Shown: positions 11,265-22,800 of the stretch, piece by piece
Numbering within the stretch: the stretch's first letter is position 1
Layout: each line of letters starts with the position of its first letter
Origin: Drosophila pseudoobscura
Taxonomy: Eukaryota > Arthropoda > Insecta > Diptera > Drosophilidae
Assembly: GCF_009870125.1 (NCBI RefSeq)
Contig: NC_046681.1
Span: 17,993,001 to 18,057,000, forward strand
Direction of reading: 5' to 3'
DNA length: 64,000 nucleotides
Notes under the pieces: model-generated
Told to the model about the DNA's origin: nothing
The model's input: the letters and a program-made list of their open reading frames with translations, nothing else
Databases searched by the model: none
Made by a program: the position numbers and the translations under genes

Positions 11265-11469
11265 AGTCATAGATTAAGCCACTTAACCCCCTCTTTTTAA
11301 ACAGTTGAACAAAAAAACTTGAGCTAAACAGCGAAAAAAAAATGCTGCTGGGAATCTTCTTGTAGCTCCATGGCACCATTATATCTTTCCCCTGATCTGT
11401 GCTAAAATTCTTCTAGATTCATAATTTTCGTGGAGAGTATTAGTACCCACTAGTCGACAATGGGTTAAT

Positions 11470-12460
11470 CGTTGTGTCAATGATCAGAAATCATAGTCCG
11501 CGATTTTAATATTCGGTTGAATATTATTATTTAGCTAGGACCCTTATCCCCGAATACATAAAGTCAATCAACTTATGAGTCAATTTTCTACAATATTGGC
11601 AATTTTAAATCCTTCTTTTATTTGATTGTGTCTAAACTAAGGTTTAAGCACAAAGGTCAAAGCATAAAACGTACGCAATTTAACGCCATTGTTGCTGTTC
11701 AACAGGTAACCGCTAAGAGTATGGGCATATTTATACCCTTTTTCATTTAATTAACATTCAAATTCTGTTTTCCGAGCTTATTTGAAACATTCCTTTTGAG
11801 ATATTCTCAGATTGGCATGTTTTAGACCTATTTATACACATGATTATTCTCTTGTATATATATCTTGATCCCGATATCTATTTTTGGTCTCTGTGAGAAT
11901 ACTATAATCTGCAAAATGTTTTTGAAATAGATTTAGAACAGAGACTGACTAGTTTCTGCATATATTGCAGCTTGAGATAACAAACATTTCCTCAATTCTA
12001 TAATATGCTTTTCCCCAGGGTATTCAGAATGTTGCTCATCGCGCGCCATGTTGCGGTACAGTGCTGCTGTTATTTCGATAAGTGTTGCTTGCAACAAACT
12101 GCCTATACAAATGGGATGTTGTTGTCAGTGTGCTGTAATGAAAAATCCCGCCACGAAAAAAAGAGCAAATCCCATACTGAAATATACCGTAAATATTATT
12201 AAATATATTATATTATTAATATTATTCATATTCCTCGTTTTTGATAAAACAGAATATTGAATATTACTAGCTAAATGGTACCCCTGAACACATAATTTCA
12301 TCCAATTTATGAATCAATTTATGAGCTAAGAACTCCCTTTTATTAGATTGTGTCTCAAAACGGTTAAAGCATGAAATTTCCTTCAATTTATGGATAATTT
12401 CTCTACAAGATGAGCTAATTTTAAGAACCCACTTTTGTTGGATTGTGTCTCAAAAACGGT
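11470..12460 (+). repeat. Compound dispersed repeat (copies of both blocks)
   Basis: Holds at least two diverged units of the promoter-bearing repeat's distal part (about 11500-11720 and 12180-12370), recognised by the ATTACTAGCTA / TTATGAATCAATTT / GATTGTGTCTAAA series. A third partial unit lies at about 12400-12480. Between them is the second block: TATACCC at about 11733 to GGGTAT at about 12018, then GCGCGCCATGTTGCGG. The units keep the same relative order as at 5361-6060, so the two regions are related over several hundred bases. Confidence 0.5.
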
Positions 12461-13655
12461 TTGAGCAAGAAAGGCATAAAAAGTAATTGCGCTGCAGCAG
12501 CGGCCATTTTTGTATAGTGCTGTAAAGCAAGGCTGCACTTTGGTTCGCTGTGAATGCTGTTTCATTTTGTGTTGAGTTAACACACTTTCCACTAAATAAA
12601 TACTATTTTAGCTATAATATGATTTACACGAATATATTTATTTTATTGAATATGTTTTTAAATTATTCTTAGTCAATTTTTACTTTCATGTTCAGACATG
12701 TTGATGGAACTAGATCAACTAGTTCTTCAGCAGCGTACTAATTTTAACGGATACCTAATACCCTTTCCAACATTTCATCTCTTCCGTTCATGTATGTACA
12801 TATATAATTATTGCAGTTTCTGCTCATTATATTTATACTCACTGATTTTGTATGAGCAAGGTTATCATTTTTCCAATTTGAATCCAATATATGTGAAAAT
12901 CCAGTACAAATTAAAATGAAAATGGGCGCAAATATGAACATGCTCATAGGGGTAAACACATACATATGTATGTATACTCGTATATGTATGTGTTGCGCTA
13001 GTTGACGCGGGAAGCTCAGATCAGATTATCGATCATTCTAATTCCATAATCCATTCTACGACGGGAAAAACCGACTCGCTCCTTGTCAAAATATTAAATA
13101 CATGCAGAATAATATTTGCATATGTCACAAGTGTGGTTCTAGGGTTCTTAATGCATTTTTTAAATAACATCAGCCTGTTGATCAATTGTTGGCGCTCGTG
13201 TATGTCACCAGGATGGCGATGGCGGCCTAGTGTAGTGGGTTTTTTTGTATAGTTCAAAATATATACATACATATATGCATCTCCATACATACGTAAATGT
13301 GCGAGGTCTGTGAAAAAAGAACGCTGCTTAGATTCACGCTAGAGTGTGTGACTCGTATTTCGAATTTGCCTCGAAATTTGTTTACATTAAATCGCTGACT
13401 CTTCATCAATACTCCCGTTACATGTCAATGTGTGTGTTCTTTTTCGTGTTCGTGTTTGGAAGCTCTTCCAGTAATTCTGGGAATCCAGCTCATTTGGATA
13501 TTGAATTTGCAGCGCAGCGGAAACAACGCTCTTCTCCACAATCTTTCTCGCATCTTTGAAGGTTAAAATGAAATCAATTTCATTTAATTGCGATCGTATT
13601 AATATCCTATTGTTATTTTTTTTGCAGTTTTTCAACGTTGATTTCACCAAACGGG
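12461..13655. other. AT-rich spacer and putative SoYb 5' UTR
   Basis: No coding sequence is convincing. Short ATACATATGTATG-type simple repeats are at about 12957-12985 and 13260-13275. A candidate SoYb 5' UTR exon ends at a GTTAAAAT donor (about 13561) with a TTTTTTTTGCAG acceptor at 13627, shortly before the start codon. Confidence 0.4.
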
Positions 13656-16600
13656 ATGTTTAACGGCAACTTAAGTGAGTAGAATATCCCCTTTTATTTT
13701 CTACATTAACAAATTTGCTGTGGATTATGCGCCTGAATAGGCTTATTTGATTGATGTTGCATACTAATAAAGCACCCTCGACGGTTGCTGATCGACTTAT
13801 TTGCATATTCTGTGGTTCGCTTGACAATTTACCCATTTTAGTAGAGATTTTTTACGAGATAATACAATAATATCCGTTTTTTATGAGGGTGAGGCCAATA
13901 CAACCAGTGAGGGTTGGAAGAAGGCCTATCGGGTGTAGCCGCTTATTGCCTTAACTCTATTGTTCTCTGCCGTTCTCTTCATCATATGAAATAGTGAAAT
14001 TAAGTGAAGTTTATCCATACGCATACCACTCCTCTTTAAATTGCCACTGCGAAATTTCTGGTCAGTGGGTTCTCGGCTGACAAAAGTGTTTATAAAACAA
14101 CAACTTGGAGTACGCCTGATTGCTGAAGCACTGGCGCGCCACTTGGTCCCCCAAGGACCTGCGGGGTGGGGGTCCTTGGGTCGTCCGGTAGACCTAGTGC
14201 AACGCAAACAAATAGCATTCGACACAAGCACCTCCTTGGTGCGCCTTAGTTGCGGCTTAGGCAGAAGTTTGCTTTGTTCAGCCATTCGGAGGCTCCAACT
14301 GCCACTGCAGTGCTTACACTTTCTGCTGTCCTTTTCTGCTCCTTTCCGTGCTGCAACATTACGAGTAATTAGCCAACTTACTCCCGTACTCTCGTTTAGA
14401 AAATCAACATAGTTTCTAAATTGCAGAAATGTCCACATGCGGGACTGCCCGAATTGTACTCTAGTGCTCCGAAAATTTACGCACGCCTTAAGTTTAAGAT
14501 GAATTTGTAATGTTGTTGTTTAAGAGAAAACTTGTAAATAATTGAACAATTTTTAGGCAAACTGGAGGAGAACCCCCGTTGCCAGGGCAATCGGATTCTG
14601 ATCACTCACTATGTCAGCCCCCAACAGTTCTGGTACATCAGTGCCAAGGATGTGGAGGCTTGCAGTGCGCTAGTGCGACAAATGGAGCTGCAACTGCTCG
14701 AACACTGCAGGCCCGTGAACCAACGAACGTCCTACTGTGAGTTTCTGGAGGTAATTGTGCGGTACATGCTAGGCAGTCCCCCGAAGCTGCTCCGTGGCGT
14801 CATTCGGAAGCGCAAGGGAGAGGAGTACCTGGTGTTTGCCCTAGACTATGGCTTTACCATTAACTGCACAGCCAGAGACCTGTGGTTGCTGCCCGAAAAC
14901 CTAAACAAAAAATTCTATGACGTTCAAATGGGAGGAGTGGCGTTCATTACGCCCTATAATGGAAGCACCTGGACGAAGGCTGCACTGAGCGTCTTTGGTC
15001 AGAAGCTGGAGGAGGCCCACCTGTTATTCCTCGACATTAAATATCAGGGGCCCATGAACGAGAATTTTGGAACATTATGGATAAATTCGAACGGCCAAAG
15101 CGGCCAAGCTGTGGATGCAGTCGTCTATCTGGAGGAGCGACAATATGGACGCAGAGAGAACAGCAGCAACATGCCTCCCTACCTCGATCCCTTGTCCTTT
15201 GACTTGGCGGATATCAACGACGTGGAGCTCAAGGCAGGGTTGCGTGCCACAAAAATAATTCAGCTAGTGGCGGCCGCTCCTCCCTTGGCCATCGAACAGA
15301 ACCGCGCTGACTGCTCCAAAGCCCTGTCCAACACGGAAGTTCGAGTGGAGAGGAATCCAATCAGACAGACCTCAACAAGCAATCAAAACTACCAAAAGAG
15401 GCGAAGTCAGCAGTGTCCCTCCAAGGATCCCATGAAGCTGGATAGACTTTTGCAGCTGCGCAGCGAACAGCCCATACCGGACGCGGCCCGGCGTCTGAGC
15501 AAGGTCAGCGGCTTAGACGGCAACTCTGTCCAAACGGCTCTCATCAGCGGATCAAGCCAAAAGGAAAACCTAGAGGAGAACGTGGAAAAAAGAAATCAAA
15601 TGGAGGCACACGGGAAACTCGGCAAAGAATCACCCGATAGAGCAGGACCACAACTGGCCAGCCTGGCAGATCGATTAAAGGGGCTCAAGCTGACGAGCCG
15701 TCCCTCGATGAGTGAAGGTTCTCCTAGCAGATATTCTGGATTGTTGGCTAGTCAGGAAACCATCCATACGAATAACCAACGGAGCGAACCCTCAGAGCCA
15801 AGAAGTAGTTTCTTGACCGCCTCACCTTCAGCACAGGACATGGTCACGCGCATTCTGTTTAAGGGAGATGCCACAGCTGGGAAAGCCGAAGGAGCTCAGC
15901 CGAAACTATTTCAGAGGATAAACGTCTCATTGGCCAGCAGGGTGTTGACCCACAGCTATCAGCCATCAGTGTCAGTGGACGTCGCCCGGAACTTGAGCGA
16001 GGCAGCGCTCGGGAAGGAGATTGAGAGCGTTTTGCAGAAGCTGAACTACCGGACTCCTTTGTCCACGCAATGCTTTGCCTGGCCACACCTCATGAAGGGC
16101 AACTCCCTGCTGCTGGTGAATGCCTCGGGCACAGGTCGCTCCTGGTGCTATCTCCCGGCGCTCTGCTCGTTGGTGATGCGCTCCATGGAAGCAGATGGAG
16201 AAAGTTTCAAGAGAGGGCCAGTGGCCGTATTGCTTACCGAATCCTCGGTCAACGCCAAGATGCTGGCGAACCACTGTTCTCTTCTGATGCAGGACTTCCA
16301 AACTCCATTCTTCAAAGTGGTTAACACCCACGACCAATCCGAGGTCGATGTGGTCTCCATGCTGCTCGGCTCGTGTGGCGTCCTCGTGTCCACACTTGCA
16401 AATCTGAATGCCCTGATGGACTATAAACGCAAGGGTCTACCCCTCTTCGATCCAGCGTGTCTGAAACACGTAGTCCTGGACGACTACGATCGCATGCAGC
16501 TGGCTGCTCCACATCTCCTGAACGATGTTATTAATCGGCTGCGCCGTTTGCTGCCTTCGAAAATTCAGCTCGTTCTGGTGGCCAAGCACTGGCATGAGCT

Positions 16601-19000
16601 GGCGTTTCAGAAGCTGCTCCAATGGACCCCGACTAATCTGCTGATCTTTGGGGACTTCCTTGAGGCGGCCGTGTACGGGGGCGTGAATTTAACGATGTGT
16701 GTGGGGCAGTCACAGAAAAAGGCCGCTCAGCTCCTAAAATTCTTGGCCTCGCAGACGCCGCCACAGAAGCGAACGATCATATTCTGCAACAGTCAAGAGG
16801 AGATGGTGCAATTGAGAAATGTTCTGGTCGGAGCTGGACATCAGTGCCTGACCATCTCGAAAGCCCACGCGCAGGTGAGTTATTCTGAAAGTTATTTGAT
16901 TAACAAGCTAATTGACTAATTAATCTCTAATTGGAGGAACCACACGAACTGCTGCTGGTCTACGACGACAACCAACTGCAGCTGCGAGAGCGGAACAAAG
17001 AGCTACTCGTCCACTTTAGCCTCCCGGAATCGTGGTCGAAGTTCGCTCTGCGATTCCATGTTATGGCTGATCGGGTGCCGAACCGTTTGGCCGAGCCGCT
17101 GGTCCCGCCTCCCACCATTGCTTCCCACGTAATGCTGGATGAGAGCAACTCCCTGTATGGGCCCTCTTTGCTAAGGTTCCTCAATGTGCACGGACTCTCC
17201 ACGGACAATTTGTCGGAGCAGCTGTCCTTCTTTCAGCCTAAGGGCGAGTGCACTCTGAGGCAGGAAATCATGCGGCAGCACTTACTCAAGGCGGACACAC
17301 AGTCTTCGAGTAATCCTTGCCAGCAATCCGAGGCCCTCGTGCGGCAGCACTTACTCAAGGCGGACGCACAGTCTTCGAGTAATCCTTGCCAGCAATCCGA
17401 GGCCCTCGTGCGCTGCAGGCTCTGCAAGATCTACGACCCAGTTCACATGGCTCTCTGGCCCACAGAATACATGCTGGCAGGCACTACGGCGTGGGTGGAG
17501 GCGCCCTTTCCGGCCAGTCGGTGGATTGCAGAGGTGGAGATGAGTGTGGGACCCAGCTCAAAGCAGCACCATCCAGTCCGCGTCTCCGACGTCTGCATCG
17601 TGCATCACCAGGGGCTCCACAAACGAGTCCGCGTCATTGACATTCCCACAGAACAATCGGTGACTGTGCAATTGATGGACCACGGCACGGAGCTGATCCA
17701 GATCAGACCCTGGCACCTTCTGGAGTGCGATGCGAAGTTTACAGCTCTACCACTCCTGGCCATGGATGTTAAGCTGTCCTGTGTGGAGCCTGCGGCAGGA
17801 CAGGCAAGCTGGTCGCCGGAGTCCCTCAAGTGGGTGCACGATACGTTCCACGGTCTACAAGATGGACAACACATTCTGATAACCGTGGACTTCTCCATGC
17901 TCGACGTCGTCTACGTCAAGGAAATCGCCCTGATCGAGGAATGCCCCTCGCTGCGCACCAGTGTGTACAGATCTGTTCTTCGAAAGGAGTTGATCGCGCG
18001 AGGATTTGGCAAACTGGCGACAAAAAGCATCGATCAGGGTCCGCCGGCACCACTGTCCTGCAGAGGCTTGGCTTCGATCAGCGAAAAAGTCAAGCCTCAG
18101 GTGAACAAAGAAGTTACGAAAACAGATATAAAGGAAGACCAGGTGAAAGTAGCAATTGCAGATGCCAAGGACATCGTCACAATGGAAGCCAGTAGCAGCG
18201 CATTGGAGGAGCAGAACAAAACTCTGGAGAAAGCCGACTGCCCGAGTAATCCCCCAACGGTTGATCCAATTTTAGACGGATCTCAACGGGCGTTCCTGGA
18301 GCTGCTAAGGGGAGAGTTAGCCAACGAGAATTCGTCAAGCGCAGAGACCCGTCGATTCCTGCAAAGCATTGTAGCTGGCGATGAAGGGGAGGGTTCCATG
18401 GCTCCCACAGAAACTGCAAAAACAATCGAAATACCAGAGCCGAGTCCAATTCGTTGCGTAGATGATGCATCACCAAGAACATCAGTGCAAGAGCCATCGA
18501 AGGATCAGGTGATGAAAGCCCTACAGTGTGCCAAGACAGTTGGGGAGACGACGGCCTGGCCTATGGTCAAGTGGCACCAGACCCTCAGCCAAATCGAACT
18601 CATTTTTGAGCAGAAGGTGTCGGAGTATGAACTGTTTGTTCGGGGGAACTTTCTGTCGTATTTTGTGTCGGAGACCTCGCCTCCCCAGAGGTGCTTTATG
18701 AATCTTCTGGGCGATGTGAGGATCGCTTCGGAAAAGCAGCACGGTTACTCCCTGCATGTGAAGCTGTCCAAAGTTGGCTCCCTGTTCTACTGGCCAACTC
18801 TTCTCAACTCGCTGTACACGCAGCAGCATAGCCATTGGTTGTCCTACGATGTGGAGCGAGCCAAGGAGCCGCCCTCACCCATGGGCCTGCTTCTGTGGGA
18901 GCGCCACATGCGCCACGTGTGCACCAACGTCGAATCGACTACGGAGGAAGATTCTGTCGATTCCGATCTATCAGACACGGCGGAATTCGATGATATATAA
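13656..19000 (+). CDS. SoYb: Sister of Yb-like Tudor/helicase-like piRNA factor (TDRD12 family)
   Basis: Exons 13656-13674, 14557-16874 and 16937-19000 join in phase to 1,466 residues. Domains in order: an extended Tudor domain near the N-terminus (about 15-115); a DEAD-box-like helicase core (about 500-830); a second Tudor domain (about 985-1060); and a CS/p23-like domain (about 1317-1420), followed by an acidic tail. This layout is that of TDRD12 and the fly Yb proteins, which act in perinuclear granules in piRNA biogenesis and transposon silencing in gonads. Length and two Tudor domains favour SoYb over BoYb. The helicase motifs are degraded: the P-loop reads ASGTGRS (Arg for Lys, about 529-535), DEAD reads DDYD, and the last motifs are not recognisable. 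Residues about 891-936 are a 23-residue tandem duplication. Confidence 0.82.
13675..14556 (+). other. Intron 1 of SoYb with strong hairpin
   Basis: An 882-base intron following a first coding exon of only 19 bases. The part 14060-14420 is noticeably more GC-rich than its surroundings and has long open frames on both strands. At 14150-14180 a perfect 10-base inverted repeat (CCCAAGGACC / GGTCCTTGGG) encloses an 11-base G-rich loop. An acceptor-like TTGCAG occurs at about 14427, so an alternative exon is possible. No family is recognised. Confidence 0.45.
17273..17410 (+). repeat. 69-bp in-frame tandem duplication inside SoYb
   Basis: Two adjacent 69-base units (17273-17341 and 17342-17410) differ at one base I can see (ACA versus GCA, Thr to Ala). 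Each encodes 23 residues starting Arg-Gln-His-Leu-Leu. The near identity implies a recent event. Confidence 0.95.
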
Positions 19001-19834
19001 GAGATATCTCCTTCCTGTCTTTTATACACTTTATATTTGCATTGTTATTCTGAGGATACTACCAAGCCTGGTCACATACATATTCTATTATAATTATCAC
19101 TAAATACAGATACAGCTTACAGATCAGATCAGCTTACTTCTAAGCTTAATGGCCTACCATTTACAGGAATATACCGAACATAGTTTATATACAAATGAAA
19201 ATCAGATTAAACATAATTTTGGCTTCTACAAAAAAAGAAAACGAAAATTGAAACTGAAACGAATTCGTTGTAATTGGAAGAATCGGATGATCTAAACAGA
19301 ACACAATAGTTGTTCAAACAACAAAAAAAGAAACATTAAATAAGTAAACTTCTTCAAGGTGCAAGGCTTTCAGTCTAGTATGAATGTGTAACCTTTTCCG
19401 ATTCCGATTGGAACGCGATTACAACAGTTTTCGGATATAAGTATCTTATGGCTATTGTTACTGCTATTCTTCTTCTGCTGCTGCTGCTAGGTGAGAGTTC
19501 CTTTCCTTCTGGTGCTCTGGTGCTGTGGTGCTCCGGTGCTCCATTGCTCCGGTGCTCGGAATAATACAATATATTCTACAATCTATTCTGGCTATACGTC
19601 GGAGTTGGCTAAACTATGATTAGGATAGACTAAGGGCTGAGACTTCGCGTACATTTCCTTTGGATGCATGCCCCTTCTCTTCGATATCGATATCGACTAC
19701 GACTACAACTAAAACAAACTGCTCTGCTTGGCTAGGCTGCAGCTGTGCAGGGTCATGGTGCCCGCGGGGTGGAGCGCGAGGGCGTGCATTGCGGCTGGCG
19801 GCGGGGTCGTCACAGGACCCCACGAGAGCCGCTT
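19001..19834. other. Convergent 3' ends of SoYb and bib
   Basis: The two genes meet tail to tail over 834 bases that hold both 3' UTRs. A GGTGCTC-type minisatellite (GTGCTCCGGTGCTCC units) is at about 19510-19560, and a GATATCGATATCGAC string at about 19682-19696. No coding sequence is supported. Confidence 0.5.
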
Positions 19835-22800
19835 TCAGTTGGGCCGTAGCGGTAGCATTCCATAATGTTGCTGCTGCTGCTGTTGCTGTTGCATCATCAT
19901 TTGCTGCTGCTGCTGCTGCTGCTGTTGTTGCTGGGGCGTTGGCGTGGATCCCTGCGATGTTGTGTAGGTGACGGCGCAGGTGGCTGGCTGGGATACCACC
20001 ACGGGGGCGCTCACCTTACGCTCCGACTGGGTGCGGATGGGCTGTGGATGGGACACATTCGGCTGCGGGGGCGGGGCATACATGAGCATGGGCGGCGGAG
20101 GCGGTGACGGTTCTACGCTTGGATGACGCGCCGGTGGAGTGACTGCCGATCCGTGATACGAGCCATAGGAGCTGTCATCCGACTGGGCCGACTGGCCGCG
20201 ATTCCTCGGGCCCGTCATGGCGTACAGCTGCTGTTGCTGCTGCTGCTGCTGCGGCTGTTGGTCCCGCCTGTCGTACTTGTGGCTGCCATCGAGGGGCGTG
20301 GGATTCGTACGAGTGCCATAGACGGGTTGGAAGCCCTGCGGCTGCTGCTGCTGCTGCTGCTGGTGGTTCTGCTGCTCGGCCATCAGCTGCGGGGGTGGCT
20401 GCATCTGTTGCTGCTGCTGTTGCACATTCACGGGAGCCTGTTGCTGCTGGAGCTGCTGCTGCTGTTGGAGTGGCTGCTGCTGTCCGCGCATGGACCCCCG
20501 CATTCCATAGATGCTCTCGCTGCGCTGCTGCATCTGGTTCTGTACGTTCTGGTTCTGCAGGTGGGAGGATTGGGCGGCGGTGACTGCCTGCTGCTGCTGC
20601 TGCTGTTGCTGCTGCTGGGTGCGCATGGGGTAGAGGCTCTGGGCCGGCACCAGCGGACCAGGACGCGGCACAATGTCGCGGTTGATGGCCGTGTTGCTCT
20701 TCGCGTAGACGGATTGGGAGCGGTTCAGGTTGCTGCGCGTCAGAGTGGGCGAGCGGCAGTACAGGGAGCGAGTTCCGCCGTAGAGCGGCTCCTGCTGCTG
20801 CTCGTACTTGGAGGAGAGCGGCGGAGCAGTGTACAGGTTCTGGCAGTAGTTGCCCTGCACAGCGCCCACCACTCCCGCGATCTGGCCCATGTTGGGCGCC
20901 GCGTGCTGTCCGGCCGAGGCACCGCCTCCTCCGTTGCCGTTGGGCTGGCCCCGCGGATAGGTGCCCTGCGACTGCTGGTACTTGCTGGGCTTCTCCATGT
21001 CCATGTCGTAGTTCAGCTCGTCCTCGGAGTGAATGGAGCTGGAGTCGTTGTCGATGCTGCCCTTGGCGTGGCGCTGGCTCCTGCGCGAGTTGAAGATGTA
21101 CTCGTAGACTAAGCCGGAGGCCATGCCGCCCACCAAAGGTCCGAACCAGTAGACCCAATGGTTGTCCCATTTGTTGAGCACAAACGAAGGACCCAGGGAG
21201 CGAGCCGGATTCAGGTAGGGCATCTGTAAGGAGAGAATCGTATGAGAATCGTACTCTTAAGGAGTTTCCTGTTTCTAGTAGTCTCTCCTGCTCCTGATTC
21301 TGTCTCTGTTTCTGCTAAATCTTCAAAGATCCCCATGTCCGCACGGGACTCTCTCGTAATTCAATCCATAATCGATAATCGGTTTCCTTAAGAATTCCTT
21401 TGAATTCCGCGGCAAGCGCTGTCCGTTATGCTAACAATGCCCCCGCGAGAGGCTGCGCCGGGGTCTGGGTTTGGGCCTCGTTCAGTGTTAAATTAATTAT
21501 CTGTCCCCCCCCATTCCGAGCGACCTTCCTCTGTCTTCTTGCGTTCGGAATCGGATCCCTTCTACCTGTGTGTCAAGCTGCGATTTTGCAACAGAGTCAG
21601 TGGCAGGTGCGTTTCTGTTTCTGTTTCTTTTTCTGCTTTCAGTCTCAGTCTCTGTCTTGTTTTTGGTTTTGGCTTTGCTTTCGGTCTGGCTGTCGTCTGT
21701 CGTCTGTCTGGGGACGTTCGAGATTTGTGGCTGGCATTCCTCGGTGAGGAGGCATCATCATTATCAATGTCAAATACTTACCGACACAAAGCAGCAGGCA
21801 CTGTAGGCGGCACCGATGGACATGGCAGAGTTGCCCATGAACCTCTTCATGGGATCGGTGGACACGAAGTAGCAGAGCACGACCATGAATGTCAGGATGA
21901 ATTCCACGCCAAAGCGTTCCCAGGCGGCCAGGGCAGCGCTGTGGGAGATGGCTGCCTGAAGATTTCCCTGGTAGCCAGGCACGGTGACCCTGTCGAAGGA
22001 AGGACACGAGGAGAGAATGAGTATATTTATTCGATTGCCGATTGACTCCAGTTTTCAGAAAATTTTCCGCAAATTGAGATTATTTATTATTAACGCCCTT
22101 TCTGACAGCTCGTAAGCTAGAGCGCGCCAGCCCTCGGCATTCCACCCCAAAACCAGAGCCACCCCATCCCTGCACACGCATGTATCTGGTCCTGGTCCTC
22201 GCTCAACGGAATTCGAATTGTCAAAGTTTCGCGTACCAAAAGTTTGTGGCTTTCGCGATTTATGAAAAACATAGTCTCTTGGATAATTCGGATGCCGCTG
22301 CGAAATATTACTCTTCTCGAACATTTTGTTGTTCCCCAAAAGGGAACTCCATTAGACAAGAAGAGGGAGGGAGGCGTTGAAGCGGTGCGCAAGCAAATAT
22401 TTATCAAGCGCTCACACACTGCCTCAGCGCTGCCCTGCCCTGCCCTGCCCCACTCAATCTTCAGTCCGTGGCAAGTACTCGGTACTCAGTACCTGGCGGC
22501 AGTCTGCCACAACCCCACGTTGAGCAGCTGCGAATATCCGGAAATAAATGCTGCCGGAATGCACTTAAAAGTACTTGAGCAAATAGAACTGCCTTCCTTG
22601 GCAGTGGGGATTCCTTGCCAGTTTCGGCGGTTGAGGTGCGACAAAGGAGCGAAGGGCAAGATATGATAGTCGTTGGTCTGTGTATCTGCCGTCTTAGCTG
22701 GTATTATATGGCCCTAAGCTGTAGGATATGAGATATATGGCATTCCACTTCCCCACAAAAAACCCTAAATGATGAAATCTTGGCCATGATGAAAGTTTGA

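Noticed and set aside
19740-19834. Open frame continuing about 35 codons past the bib TGA, considered as a second readthrough case
   Set aside because: The stop is TGA-A, not the leaky TGA-C, and the extension is short with no clear coding bias.
20123-21112. A 329-codon plus-strand frame opposite the bib last exon, rich in Leu
   Set aside because: It is the antisense shadow of the Gln-rich bib tail (CTG complement of CAG).
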